From contig NZ_PTIS01000017.1 in assembly GCF_002934235.1 (NCBI RefSeq), positions 1 to 57,911 on the forward strand: a stretch of DNA of 57,911 nt. Reading direction: 5' to 3'. Both the position numbers and the translations under genes were made by a program. Each line of letters begins with the position of its first letter. Positions within the stretch are counted from its first letter, which is position 1. A model generated the notes under the pieces. That model did no database searches, had not been told where the DNA came from, and saw only the letters and a list, made by a program, of their open reading frames with translations. Positions 12,056 to 20,548 of this stretch are shown here, piece by piece. This stretch comes from Clostridium algidicarnis DSM 15099 (GTDB taxonomy: Bacteria > Bacillota > Clostridia > Clostridiales > Clostridiaceae).

Positions 12056-13438
12056 TTATTTGCTTAAAAATTCATCTATGGATGCTGCTGCCTTCTTACC
12101 GGCTCCCATAGCAAGTATTACTGTAGCTGCTCCTGTTACAGCATCTCCACCAGCATATACTTTTTCTCTTGTTGTAAGTCCTGTTTCTTCTTCTGTAACA
12201 ATACATTTTCTCTTATTTATTTCAAGACCTTTTGTAGTTGAAGGAATCAATGGATTTGGTGATGTTCCAAGTGACATTATAACTGTATCTAATTCTATAA
12301 CAAATTCTGATCCTTCAATTTCAACAGGTTTTCTTCTTCCTGATGCGTCAGCTTCTCCAAGCTCCATTCTTACACATTTCATTCCAGTAACCCATCCCTT
12401 ATCATCTGTAAGTATTTCTACTGGATTTGTTAATAGGTCAAATACAACCCCTTCTTCTTTAGCATGATGAACTTCTTCTGCTCTTGCTGGAAGTTCGGAT
12501 TCTGATCTTCTATATACTATATGTGACTCTGCACCTAATCTTAATGCAGTTCTAGCAGCGTCCATAGCAACATTTCCTCCACCTACTACTGCAACTCTGT
12601 CTCCAACTCTTATAGGTGTAGAATACCCTTCTTTAAATGCTTTCATTAAGTTGTTTCTAGTTAAGAATTCATTAGCAGAACATACTCCATTAGCATTTTC
12701 TCCTGGTATTCCCATAAACTTTGGAAGACCTGCTCCAGATCCTATAAAGACAGCATCAAAGTCTTCTTCTTCGAATAACTGGTCTATAGTTACGGTTCTT
12801 CCAACTATTACGTTAGTTTCTATCTTAACACCTAACTTCTTAACATTTTCTATTTCATGTTTAACTACTGTATCTTTTGGAAGTCTAAATTCTGGTATTC
12901 CATATACCAAAACCCCACCTGGCTGATGTAGTGCTTCAAAAATAGTTACATCATAACCTTTTTTAGCAAGTTCTCCAGCGCAAGTAAGTCCTGCAGGACC
13001 ACTTCCTACTACAGCTACCTTTTTACCATTTTTAGAATCAACCTTTGAAAGGTCAATGTTATTTTCTCTTGACCAGTCTGCTACGAATCTTTCAAGTTTA
13101 CCAATAGCAACAGCTTCTCCTTTTATTCCTAATATACATTTGCCTTCACATTGTACTTCTTGAGGACATACTCTACCACAGACTGCTGGAAGAGCACTAG
13201 ATCTAGCTATAACTCTTGCTGCTTCTTCAAATTCACCGTTTTTTACACACTGAATAAATTCTGGTATTTCAATTGTTACTGGGCATTGAGTTACGCATTG
13301 AGGTTTTTTGCAATTCAAGCATCTGGAAGCTTCTTCCATAGCTTCTTCTTTTGTATATCCTAAACAAACTTCTTCAAAATTAGTAGCTCTTATTTTTGGA
13401 TCTTGTTCTGATATTGGAGTTCTTTTCATTCTATCCAT
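12056..13438 (-). CDS. nfnB: NfnB, NADPH-binding large subunit of the bifurcating ferredoxin:NADP oxidoreductase
   Basis: A 460-residue GltD-like flavoprotein. The N-terminal domain carries cysteines for two [4Fe-4S] clusters (CLNCKKPQCVTQCP and CGRVCPQEVQCEGKC). The FAD-binding motif is GSGPAGLTCAGELAKKG (about residue 145) and the NADPH-binding motif VGGGNVAMDAARTALRLG (about 285). Alone it would be called a glutamate synthase small subunit, but the gene overlaps nfnA and no large GOGAT subunit is present, so NfnB is much more likely. The ATG overlaps the nfnA stop (TAATG). With NfnA it couples NADH and reduced ferredoxin to NADPH formation. Confidence 0.9.
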   Translation of the reverse strand: MDRMKRTPISEQDPKIRATNFEEVCLGYTKEEAMEEASRCLNCKKPQCVTQCPVTIEIPEFIQCVKNGEFEEAARVIARSSALPAVCGRVCPQEVQCEGKCILGIKGEAVAIGKLERFVADWSRENNIDLSKVDSKNGKKVAVVGSGPAGLTCAGELAKKGYDVTIFEALHQPGGVLVYGIPEFRLPKDTVVKHEIENVKKLGVKIETNVIVGRTVTIDQLFEEEDFDAVFIGSGAGLPKFMGIPGENANGVCSANEFLTRNNLMKAFKEGYSTPIRVGDRVAVVGGGNVAMDAARTALRLGAESHIVYRRSESELPARAEEVHHAKEEGVVFDLLTNPVEILTDDKGWVTGMKCVRMELGEADASGRRKPVEIEGSEFVIELDTVIMSLGTSPNPLIPSTTKGLEINKRKCIVTEEETGLTTREKVYAGGDAVTGAATVILAMGAGKKAAASIDEFLSK

Positions 13439-14328
13439 TATTTATCACCTCCGCAGCCACAACCACCGCCATGATGTGTGTCGCCCTCTTCTTTCTTTAA
13501 TACTTTTCTTCCTTCTTCTGTTTTATACATAGTTTGTCTTCTCATTGCTTCATCAAAGTTAACTAAGTGTCCATCAAATTCAGGTCCATCTACACAAGCA
13601 AATTTAACTTCATTTCCAACAGTTACTCTACAAGCACCACACATGCCTGTACCATCAACCATTATAGGATTTAAACTAACAACTGTTGGTATATCTAATT
13701 CTTTAGTAAGCATTACAACGAACTTCATCATTATCATAGGTCCTATTGCAACTACTAAGTCATAATGTTTTCCTTGATTATTTACTAAGTCTTTAAGACA
13801 TTCAGTAACTAGTCCTTTAAATCCATAAGATCCATCATCTGTGGCTACATATAAATTTCCTGCTACAGATTTAAGCTCATCTTCTAGTATTAAAAGATCT
13901 TTAGTTTTTGTTCCAACGATTACATCTGCATCTATGCCTCTTTTCTTTAACCATTTAACTTGTGGATAAACAGGTGCTGTTCCAACTCCACCAGCAATAA
14001 ACATTATCTTTTTCTTTTTTAGTTCTTCTATATCTTCATGAACCATTTCAGACGGTCTTCCAAGTGGTCCTACAAAATCGGTAAAATATTGTCCTTCTTC
14101 ATAGTTTGCCATTATCTTTGTTGATTCACCAAGTGTTTGAAATACGATAGAAACCGTTCCCATTTCCCTGTCATAATCACATATTGTAAGCGGTATTCTT
14201 TCACCTTTTTCATCCATCTTAACTATAACAAATTGTCCTGGCTGACATGATTTAGCAACTCTAGGTGCCTCTATGTCCATTAAATAAATATTAGATGCTA
14301 AGGCTCTTTTCTTAACTATTTTGTACAT
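13438..14328 (-). CDS. nfnA: NfnA, NAD-binding small subunit of the bifurcating ferredoxin:NADP oxidoreductase
   Basis: A 296-residue protein of the ferredoxin-NADP reductase/sulfide dehydrogenase beta type: FAD-binding beta barrel (RIPLTICDYD), NAD-binding fold (FIAGGVGTAPVYPQVKWL) and a C-terminal [2Fe-2S] site (MCGACRVTVGNEVKFACVDGPEFD). The protein ends in an unusual His/Gly/Cys tail (THHGGGCGCGGDK). Its last codons contain GGAGGTGAT, the ribosome-binding site of nfnB. The start is taken at the second ATG (14328), seven bases after GGGGGA; the first (14334) is too close to that site. It forms a two-gene operon with nfnB. Confidence 0.9.
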   Translation of the reverse strand: MYKIVKKRALASNIYLMDIEAPRVAKSCQPGQFVIVKMDEKGERIPLTICDYDREMGTVSIVFQTLGESTKIMANYEEGQYFTDFVGPLGRPSEMVHEDIEELKKKKIMFIAGGVGTAPVYPQVKWLKKRGIDADVIVGTKTKDLLILEDELKSVAGNLYVATDDGSYGFKGLVTECLKDLVNNQGKHYDLVVAIGPMIMMKFVVMLTKELDIPTVVSLNPIMVDGTGMCGACRVTVGNEVKFACVDGPEFDGHLVNFDEAMRRQTMYKTEEGRKVLKKEEGDTHHGGGCGCGGDK

Positions 14329-14454
14329 ATTCATTCCCCCATGTTAAATTTTCTACATCATGCTTAATTTCCATATACATTATAACATATAAAAATAAAA
14401 TTTCAGTATTAATAAATAATAAACTATAAATATATTTTTAATGTTCAAAATAAT

Positions 14455-14490
14455 GAGGTTTTCTTATATTTTTAAATTAAAGAAAACCTC
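14455..14490 (-). terminator. Terminator of the alcohol dehydrogenase gene
   Basis: GAGGTTTTCTT (14455-14465) pairs perfectly with AAGAAAACCTC (14480-14490), about 40 bases after the stop codon. Confidence 0.75.
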
Positions 14491-14528
14491 CACTTTTATA
14501 TTAATTAAACAAGTAACTCCATAAAGGA

Positions 14529-15695
14529 CTAAAAATTAACTTTATCTCCATAATAAATACAAGTAAATAACTTTTCCATTTCTTCTTCGCTTATCTCTCT
14601 TGGATTGGATCCTGTACAAGCATCTAAAATTGCATTGGCAGATACTCTTTTTACATTAGCTTTAAAGTCTTCTTCCTTTACTCCATATTCTTTTAAAGTC
14701 TTAGGTATTCCCATGGCTTTATTCATTTCTTTTATCATTTCAATTAATGAAGCTATAAGCTCTTCTTCATTATTTCCTTCAAGTGCTAAATTTCTAGCTA
14801 TTTCAGCATATCTGTCTCCACAGGCCTTTTTATTGAATTGAATTACATAAGGAAGGTATATTGCATTGGCACAACCATGTGGAACGTGGAATACTGCACC
14901 TGTTTTATGAGCCATACTATGAGTTATTCCAAGCAGTGCATTACTAAATGCCATACCAGCTAAACATTGCGCTATATGCATCTCTTCTCTTGCTGTTTTA
15001 TCTCCATTATAAGAGTTAAATAAATGTTTCTTTATCATTGTTATGGATTGCATTGCAAGCGGATCTGAAAAAGCCGATCTTAAAGATGCAACGTAAGCTT
15101 CTATAGCATGAGTTAAAGCATCCATTCCTGTGTAAGCTGTCAAAACTTTTGGCATAGTTTCAGCAAGACTTGAATCTACTATAGCTATATCTGGAGTTAA
15201 ATTAAAATCTGCTAATGGATATTTTATTCCTAATTTATAATCAGTTATAACTGAAAAAGCTGTAACTTCTGTAGCTGTACCACTAGTTGATGGTATTGCC
15301 ACAAATCTTGCTTTATTTCTTAATTCAGGTACTGTAAATGGATCTTTTACATCATCAAAGGTTGTTTCTGGATGCTCATAAAATATCCACATAGCCTTAG
15401 CTGCATCTATAGGTGACCCTCCACCAATAGCTACTATTAAATCTGGTTCAAAGGACCTCATTGTTTCTGCACCCTTCATTACTGTTTCTACAGATGGGTC
15501 CGGTTCTACCCCTTCAATTCTCTTTGTTTCTATTCCAGCCTCTTTTAAATAGCTTTCTACCTTATCTAAAAACCCAAACTTTTGCATTGAGCTTCCGCCG
15601 GTTACTATAATAGCCTTTTTACCTTTTAATGTTTTCAATACTTCCATAGACCCTTCTCCAAAGTATATGTCTCTTGGTAATGTAAATCTATTCAT
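14529..15695 (-). CDS. Iron-containing alcohol dehydrogenase, NADPH-dependent butanol/ethanol type
   Basis: Reduces aldehydes to alcohols at the end of solvent formation. The 388 residues are colinear with the family of clostridial Adh1 enzymes (start RFTLPRDIYFGEGSMEVLK). The GGGSPIDAAKAM nucleotide loop is near residue 95 and the metal site includes the His residues in HSMAHKTGAVFHVPHG and the Asp in DFNLTPDIAIVD. NADPH preference is inferred from the resemblance and is not shown here. It is a single gene with CGGGAGG upstream of the ATG. Two Rex-like boxes at 15761-15778 and 15793-15810 suggest NADH-responsive control. Confidence 0.92.
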   Translation of the reverse strand: MNRFTLPRDIYFGEGSMEVLKTLKGKKAIIVTGGSSMQKFGFLDKVESYLKEAGIETKRIEGVEPDPSVETVMKGAETMRSFEPDLIVAIGGGSPIDAAKAMWIFYEHPETTFDDVKDPFTVPELRNKARFVAIPSTSGTATEVTAFSVITDYKLGIKYPLADFNLTPDIAIVDSSLAETMPKVLTAYTGMDALTHAIEAYVASLRSAFSDPLAMQSITMIKKHLFNSYNGDKTAREEMHIAQCLAGMAFSNALLGITHSMAHKTGAVFHVPHGCANAIYLPYVIQFNKKACGDRYAEIARNLALEGNNEEELIASLIEMIKEMNKAMGIPKTLKEYGVKEEDFKANVKRVSANAILDACTGSNPREISEEEMEKLFTCIYYGDKVNF

Positions 15696-15760
15696 GCTTC
15701 ATACCTCCCGAATTTATTCATATATTTATTTTATAATAATAATAACAACTATGGCATTTT

Positions 15761-15778
15761 CGGTTAAAAGTTTAACAA
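15761..15778. promoter_or_regulatory. Rex-like operator A before the alcohol dehydrogenase
   Basis: On the minus strand it reads TTGTTAAACTTTTAACCG, matching the Rex consensus TTGTTAA-N4-TTAACAA except at the last two bases. It overlaps a plausible -35 (TTAACC), with a -10 TATTAT 17 bases further on, so Rex binding would block the promoter. Confidence 0.65.
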
Positions 15779-15792
15779 TAATTTCATTATCA

Positions 15793-15810
15793 TAGTTAAA
15801 CTTTTAACTA
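15793..15810. promoter_or_regulatory. Rex-like operator B before the alcohol dehydrogenase
   Basis: TAGTTAA-ACTT-TTAACTA, a fully symmetric inverted repeat with the Rex layout but one changed base in each half. It lies 32 bases from operator A, about three helical turns. Confidence 0.55.
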
Positions 15811-15917
15811 TTGGTTGCCTTATTACTGTCCATATATTTATTATAACACTTATTCACAATTTATCAACTACAATTAAACATGTATAATGTGCCATTTGAT
15901 AACAGTTTACCTAAAAT

Positions 15918-15960
15918 AACTTGTTCCATAATAGAGCAATATTTTATCACAGAACAAGTT
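15918..15960 (-). terminator. Hairpin after the 153-residue membrane protein
   Basis: AACTTGTTC (15918-15926) pairs with GAACAAGTT (15952-15960), with a 25-base loop, right after the stop of the membrane protein gene. The large loop makes it a weaker terminator candidate. Confidence 0.5.
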
Positions 15961-15972
15961 AAATTATTAACC

Positions 15973-16434
15973 TTACTTAAGTAAAATAAATACAGCTAAT
16001 ATCATAACCATAGCTGTTAAGATACTTTTTTTCTTATAGTCTTCCCATTTTTCACTTTTAATCATAGCATTAGTTTCTATTAAGTAATCTATTGTTATAA
16101 ATAAAAACACCATCAATGGATACCTTATACTATTAGTTGGAAGTTTAGCTTTATATCCTACATAGATAAATAAAAAGGCTACAATAAAATCTGATATTGG
16201 ATCTGACTTTATATACTTTTTAAATTCTTCTCCCTTAAGTTCGTATGCTTTATACCTATCTATATTCATAAAATACAAAAGTTTATTATAATAATCTTTA
16301 TTTATAAGCTGAAGTGCACCTTTTAAAATATAAAATAATCCTAATATGTAAAGAGAAATTCTAAAATTCCATATAGATATTATAGATAGCACAAGACCTA
16401 ACATAACAGATGTTATAAACCCTTTAAAACTCAT
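15973..16434 (-). CDS. Hypothetical membrane protein
   Basis: Family not recognised. A 153-residue protein with five likely membrane segments: about residues 5-22, 25-42, 82-97, 104-121 and 133-150. A soluble basic/acidic stretch lies between the second and third (NKDYYNKLLYFMNIDRYKAYELKGEEFKKY... in part). The ATG at 16434 has GGGGGA eight bases upstream and is preferred to the TTG at 16449. It is a single gene between the alcohol dehydrogenase and hbd, with no hint of function. Confidence 0.65.
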   Translation of the reverse strand: MSFKGFITSVMLGLVLSIISIWNFRISLYILGLFYILKGALQLINKDYYNKLLYFMNIDRYKAYELKGEEFKKYIKSDPISDFIVAFLFIYVGYKAKLPTNSIRYPLMVFLFITIDYLIETNAMIKSEKWEDYKKKSILTAMVMILAVFILLK

Positions 16435-16580
16435 TTCATATTCCCCCAATGTGATATTTTTTATCTTGTAATTTTTAATCTAATCTTATTTTATCATAGT
16501 ATAGTTTAACTTAGAAACTATATTAAACTTTTTGTGTGTTTTTAACTTTTATATACTAATTAACTAAAATGATATTCAAA

Positions 16581-16604
16581 AAAGACGGCCTATAGGCCGT
16601 CTTT
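16581..16604 (-). terminator. Terminator of the butyryl-CoA operon
   Basis: A perfect 24-base palindrome (AAAGACGGCCTA and complement), GC-rich for this genome, with T-rich sequence after it on the minus strand. It lies 19 bases after the hbd stop. Confidence 0.85.
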
Positions 16605-16622
16605 AAATACATCCTTTAAATG

Positions 16623-17471
16623 TTATTTACTATAGTCGTATAACCCTTTTCCAGTTTTTCTTCCAAGCCAGCCTGCTCTTACATATTTTCTAAGTAAGCT
16701 ATGTGCTCTATATTTGCTATCCCCTGTCTCTTTATATAAAACATCCATTATTGCAAGACATACATCAAGGCCTATAAGATCTCCTAATGCCAAAGGTCCC
16801 ATTGGATGATTAGCTCCAAGCATCATTGATTTATCTATATCCTCTGCACTTGCTATATCTTCTGCAAATATTCCAATTGCTTCATTTATCATAGGTATTA
16901 ATATTCTATTTACTACAAATCCCGGAGCTTCCGCAACCTCTACTGGGTCTTTTCCAATAGATATAGAAACTTCCTTTATAGCATTGAAAGTTTCTTCTGA
17001 TGTAGCCATTCCTTTTATTATCTCCACAAGTTTCATTATAGTTGCAGGATTAAAGAAATGCATTCCTACAACTTTATCTGGCCTATTTGTAGCTGATGCT
17101 ACCTCTGTAATGGATAAAGATGATGTATTAGAAGCAAGTATAGTTTCTTTCTTACATATCTTATCTAACTCTTTAAATATTTGTTTTTTAATCTCCATGT
17201 TTTCTATAGCAGCTTCAACTACTAAATCACAATCTTCAGCAAGATTCATATCTGTAGTTCCTGAGATTCTTGAAAGTATAGTTTCTTTATCATCTTCTGT
17301 TATTTTACCTTTAGTAACAAGCTTTGTAAGATTCTTATTTATGCCAGCAATACCTTTTTCAACAAATTCGTCCTTTATATCTCTTACTATGACTTCATAT
17401 CCTTTTTGAGCAAAAGCTTGAACTATACCAGCTCCCATAGTTCCTGCACCAAGTACAAATATTTTTTCCAT
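16623..17471 (-). CDS. hbd: 3-hydroxybutyryl-CoA dehydrogenase
   Basis: Reduces acetoacetyl-CoA to (S)-3-hydroxybutyryl-CoA with NAD(P)H in the butyrate pathway. The 282 residues show the Rossmann motif [17 protein letters not shown] (residues 8-24), the catalytic His in VGMHFFNPA (about residue 138), with the Glu in VVEAA, and the C-terminal [14 protein letters not shown] motif. It is the last gene of crt-bcd-etfB-etfA-hbd, with AGGAGGG before the ATG. A stable hairpin between etfA and hbd may set its level relative to the genes upstream. Confidence 0.97.
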   Translation of the reverse strand: MEKIFVLGAGTMGAGIVQAFAQKGYEVIVRDIKDEFVEKGIAGINKNLTKLVTKGKITEDDKETILSRISGTTDMNLAEDCDLVVEAAIENMEIKKQIFKELDKICKKETILASNTSSLSITEVASATNRPDKVVGMHFFNPATIMKLVEIIKGMATSEETFNAIKEVSISIGKDPVEVAEAPGFVVNRILIPMINEAIGIFAEDIASAEDIDKSMMLGANHPMGPLALGDLIGLDVCLAIMDVLYKETGDSKYRAHSLLRKYVRAGWLGRKTGKGLYDYSK

Positions 17472-17496
17472 ATAAAAACCCTCCTATATTGAATTT

Positions 17497-17525
17497 GCTT
17501 AGCTAAATTATATATTTAGCTAAGC
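17497..17525 (-). other. Intercistronic hairpin between etfA and hbd
   Basis: GCTTAGCTAAAT (17497-17508) and its exact complement (17514-17525) flank a five-base loop. On the minus strand it starts ten bases after the etfA stop and is not followed by a T run, so it is more likely an RNA-stability or processing element than a full terminator. Confidence 0.6.
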
Positions 17526-17535
17526 TTATTTTAGA

Positions 17536-18540
17536 TTATTCTTGCATAGTTTTAAACTGTAATATCATCTCTGGAATTACCTTATTAAAGTCTCCAACTA
17601 TTGCATAATCTGCAAGTTTCATTATTGGAGCACTTTCATCTTTATTTATAGCTATTATTATATCACTTTCTTGCATTCCAGCTAAATGCTGAATTGCTCC
17701 TGATATACCACAAGCTATATAAATATTAGGTCTAACAGTTTTTCCTGTTTGTCCAACTTGGTAATCTTTATCTAACCAGTTTTTCTCAATAGCTGCACGA
17801 GAAGCTGCAACTGTTCCTCCCATTGTTTCAGCAAGCTCTTTTAGAAGATTAAAGCTTTCCTTATCTCCAACTCCTCTGCCACCAGCTACTAAAACTTTAG
17901 CCTCTGTTATATCTTCTATTTCTTTATGAATCTTTTTAACATCTATAATCTTTGTTCTTATATCTTCTTGTTTTAAATTAGCCTCTATTTTAACTATATT
18001 TTTTTCTCTACTTTCATCTTTAATGAGCTTTGCAAACACCCCTGGTCTTATAGTTGCCATTTGAGGTCTATGGTCTGCACACTCAATTGTAGCCATAAGA
18101 TTTCCGCCAAACGCAGGTCTTGTCATTAATAAGTGCTTTGTTTCTTCATCTATATCCAAAGCTGTGCAATCTGCTGTAAGTCCTGTATTTAATCTAGCAG
18201 CTACTCTTGGTCCTAGATCTCTCCCTACAAAGGTAGCACCTATAAATAATACTTCTGGTTTGTATTTATCTACAAGTTCACATATAACTTTCGTATACCC
18301 ATCTGTAGTATAATCATTTAACAATTCACTTTCTACCTGTAAAACTTCATCTGCACCATAAGCTATAAGAGTTTTTGACAATTCACCTACATTATTACCT
18401 AAAAGTAAAGAGGTTAATTTCACACCTAGCTTATCAGCCATTTCTCTCCCCTTAGCTATAAGCTCTAATGAAATCTTTTGAAGCTTTCCATCTCTTTGTT
18501 CTGCAAAAACCCAAACGCCCTTATAATCAGCTATATTCAT
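17536..18540 (-). CDS. etfA: Electron transfer flavoprotein, alpha subunit
   Basis: Partner of EtfB in the FAD-binding electron carrier that works with butyryl-CoA dehydrogenase; in clostridia this complex couples crotonyl-CoA reduction to ferredoxin reduction by flavin-based bifurcation. Of 334 residues the C-terminal domain carries the FAD signature: GGRGVGDKESF, then VGQTGKTVRPNIYIACGISGAIQHLAGM and INKDESAPIMKLADYAIVGD in separate blocks. The start ATG follows TAGGAGGG. It lies 34 bases after etfB. Confidence 0.96.
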   Translation of the reverse strand: MNIADYKGVWVFAEQRDGKLQKISLELIAKGREMADKLGVKLTSLLLGNNVGELSKTLIAYGADEVLQVESELLNDYTTDGYTKVICELVDKYKPEVLFIGATFVGRDLGPRVAARLNTGLTADCTALDIDEETKHLLMTRPAFGGNLMATIECADHRPQMATIRPGVFAKLIKDESREKNIVKIEANLKQEDIRTKIIDVKKIHKEIEDITEAKVLVAGGRGVGDKESFNLLKELAETMGGTVAASRAAIEKNWLDKDYQVGQTGKTVRPNIYIACGISGAIQHLAGMQESDIIIAINKDESAPIMKLADYAIVGDFNKVIPEMILQFKTMQE

Positions 18541-18574
18541 TTATAAATCCCTCCTAAATTTCCTAAGTGTAGAT

Positions 18575-19354
18575 TTAAATATAATGTTTTTCCCTTAGTT
18601 TTGAAAATACGTGTTCAACTGCTTCTTTTGCAGGTTTATTTACTATCTCCCCTTGTCCCTTTGCTTCTTTAGTTATAGACTTTTTAACCTTTGTAGGTGA
18701 TCCAGCAAGTCCCAGTTGGGATTTATCAACATCTATATCTTCTGCTGTCCAAATTTTAATTTCTTTGTTTTTAGATTCATAAATATAATTCGCATGCATA
18801 TATCTTGGTTCATTTAATTCCTTTATAGCAGTAAGTAAAACTGGAGTTTTCACTTCAATTATTTCATAACCATCTTCTAAAGCTCTATTTACTTTTAATA
18901 CATTTCCTTCTGCTACTACTTCTTGTACATAAGTAATTTGAGGAATATTTAAATGCTCAGCTATTTCTGGTCCAACTTGCGCTGTATCTCCATCTATAGC
19001 TTGCCTTCCTGCAAATATTATATCATAATCAATTTTTTTCAAAGCTCCAGCAAGTGCTTTTGATGTAGCTAATGTATCAGCTCCTGCAAAAGCTCTATCT
19101 GTTATAAGTATAGCCTCATCTGCTCCCATGGATAATGCTTCTTTTAATGCATTTTTTGCTTGAGGTGGTCCCATGCTTATAACCGTTACCTTTGCACCAT
19201 ACTTATCTTTTAAAACTAAAGATTCTTCTAAAGCATTTTTATCTTCTGGATTTATTATAGATGGAACTCCTTCTCTTATAAGAGTTCCTGTCTTAGCATC
19301 AATTCTTACCGCTGTAGTATCTGGTACCTGTTTTAAACAAACAACTATATTCAT
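18575..19354 (-). CDS. etfB: Electron transfer flavoprotein, beta subunit
   Basis: Binds the second (bifurcating) FAD of the Bcd-EtfAB complex. The 259 residues start MNIVVCLKQVPDT, typical for EtfB. Other signatures are NPEDKNALEESLVLKDKYG, SMGADEAILITDRAFAGADT and GRQAIDGDTAQVGPEIAEHL, each within the N-terminal 160 residues. It is 15 bases after bcd with its own AGGAGG, so the two are co-transcribed and probably translated at matched rates. Confidence 0.96.
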   Translation of the reverse strand: MNIVVCLKQVPDTTAVRIDAKTGTLIREGVPSIINPEDKNALEESLVLKDKYGAKVTVISMGPPQAKNALKEALSMGADEAILITDRAFAGADTLATSKALAGALKKIDYDIIFAGRQAIDGDTAQVGPEIAEHLNIPQITYVQEVVAEGNVLKVNRALEDGYEIIEVKTPVLLTAIKELNEPRYMHANYIYESKNKEIKIWTAEDIDVDKSQLGLAGSPTKVKKSITKEAKGQGEIVNKPAKEAVEHVFSKLREKHYI

Positions 19355-19369
19355 CTATGTAGCCCCCTC

Positions 19370-20509
19370 CTATTTCAATGCATTTCCTGCAATAACCATT
19401 TTTTGTACTTCTGAAGTTCCTTCATATATTTCTGTTATTTTAGCATCTCTCATCATTCTTTCTACTGGATACTCTCTTGTATAACCATATCCACCAAATA
19501 ATTGAACTGCCTTAGTTGTAACTTCCATAGCTACTTCTGATGCAAATAATTTTGCTCTTGCAGCTTCTACTGAAAATGGAAGTCCTTGATCTTTTAAAAA
19601 TGCAGCATTATAAACTAGATATCTTGCGGCCTCTACCTTAGTATCCATTTCAGCAACCATCCATTGTAGTCCTTGGAAAGCACTAATAGGTTTCCCGAAT
19701 TGTTTTCTTTCCTTCATATACTTAACACTTTCCTCTAATGCACCTTCCGCTATACCTAACGCTTGAGCTGCAACTCCTATTCTTCCTCCATCGAGAGTCT
19801 TCATTGCAATTCCAAAACCCTTTCCTTCTTGTCCTACTAGGTTTTCCTTTGGAACTATGCAATTTTGCATTACAAGTTCTGTAGTAGATGAGGCTCTTAT
19901 GCCCATCTTATTTTCAAGTTTTCCTATAGAGAATCCTTCGAAATCCTTTTCAACTATAAATGCTGATATTCCTCTAGTTCCCTTGCTTCTATCAGTCATG
20001 GCAAATATTACAAATACATCTGCAACTCCACCATTAGTTATAAATATCTTTGTTCCATTTAAAACATAATGATCTCCATCTAAAACTGCTATGGTTTGTT
20101 GACCTGCTGCATCTGTACCTGCACCAGGTTCAGTAAGTCCAAATGCACCTAACTTATCGCCATTTATTAGGGATGGAAGATATTTTTCTCTTTGCATCTC
20201 ATTACCATATTGGTATATTAAAGATTCACATAAAGAAACATGAGCAGATAATATTATCCCTGTAGTACCACAAGCTTTAGATATTTCTTCTACTGCTAAT
20301 ATATAAGCTAAAGTATCACCCTCAGCTCCACCGTATTTTTTTGGAAAAGGTATTCCCATAAGTCCATATTTACCCATAAGCTTTGCGTTTTCCATTGGAA
20401 ACTCTTCAGTTTCATCAATTTCACCCGCTATAGGTTTTACTTTTTCTTCTGCAAATTGTCTTGCCATTTGTCTAACTAATTGTTGTTCCTCTGATAATGC
20501 AAAATTCAT
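19370..20509 (-). CDS. bcd: Butyryl-CoA dehydrogenase (short-chain acyl-CoA dehydrogenase)
   Basis: Reduces crotonyl-CoA to butyryl-CoA. A 379-residue acyl-CoA dehydrogenase with all three domains: helical N-terminal, middle beta domain (GAFGLTEPGAGTDA, about residues 125-140) and C-terminal helical domain with the catalytic Glu in ITEIYEGTSEVQ (about residue 365). FAD contacts are visible in FGGYGYTREYPVERMMRDA. It sits between crt and etfB, as in the standard clostridial BCS operon, with AAGGAGG before the ATG. Confidence 0.97.
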   Translation of the reverse strand: MNFALSEEQQLVRQMARQFAEEKVKPIAGEIDETEEFPMENAKLMGKYGLMGIPFPKKYGGAEGDTLAYILAVEEISKACGTTGIILSAHVSLCESLIYQYGNEMQREKYLPSLINGDKLGAFGLTEPGAGTDAAGQQTIAVLDGDHYVLNGTKIFITNGGVADVFVIFAMTDRSKGTRGISAFIVEKDFEGFSIGKLENKMGIRASSTTELVMQNCIVPKENLVGQEGKGFGIAMKTLDGGRIGVAAQALGIAEGALEESVKYMKERKQFGKPISAFQGLQWMVAEMDTKVEAARYLVYNAAFLKDQGLPFSVEAARAKLFASEVAMEVTTKAVQLFGGYGYTREYPVERMMRDAKITEIYEGTSEVQKMVIAGNALK

Positions 20510-20548
20510 TTATTTTACCTCCTTAAAAGTACATATTAAATTAAGGTT

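Noticed and set aside
12056-13438. Glutamate synthase small subunit (gltD)
   Set aside because: No large subunit gene is present and the gene overlaps an FNR-like nfnA gene, so NfnB fits better.
15885-15905. TGGCACATTATACATG as a second sigma-54 promoter
   Set aside because: The -12 TTGC element is missing at the required spacing and no activator gene is nearby.
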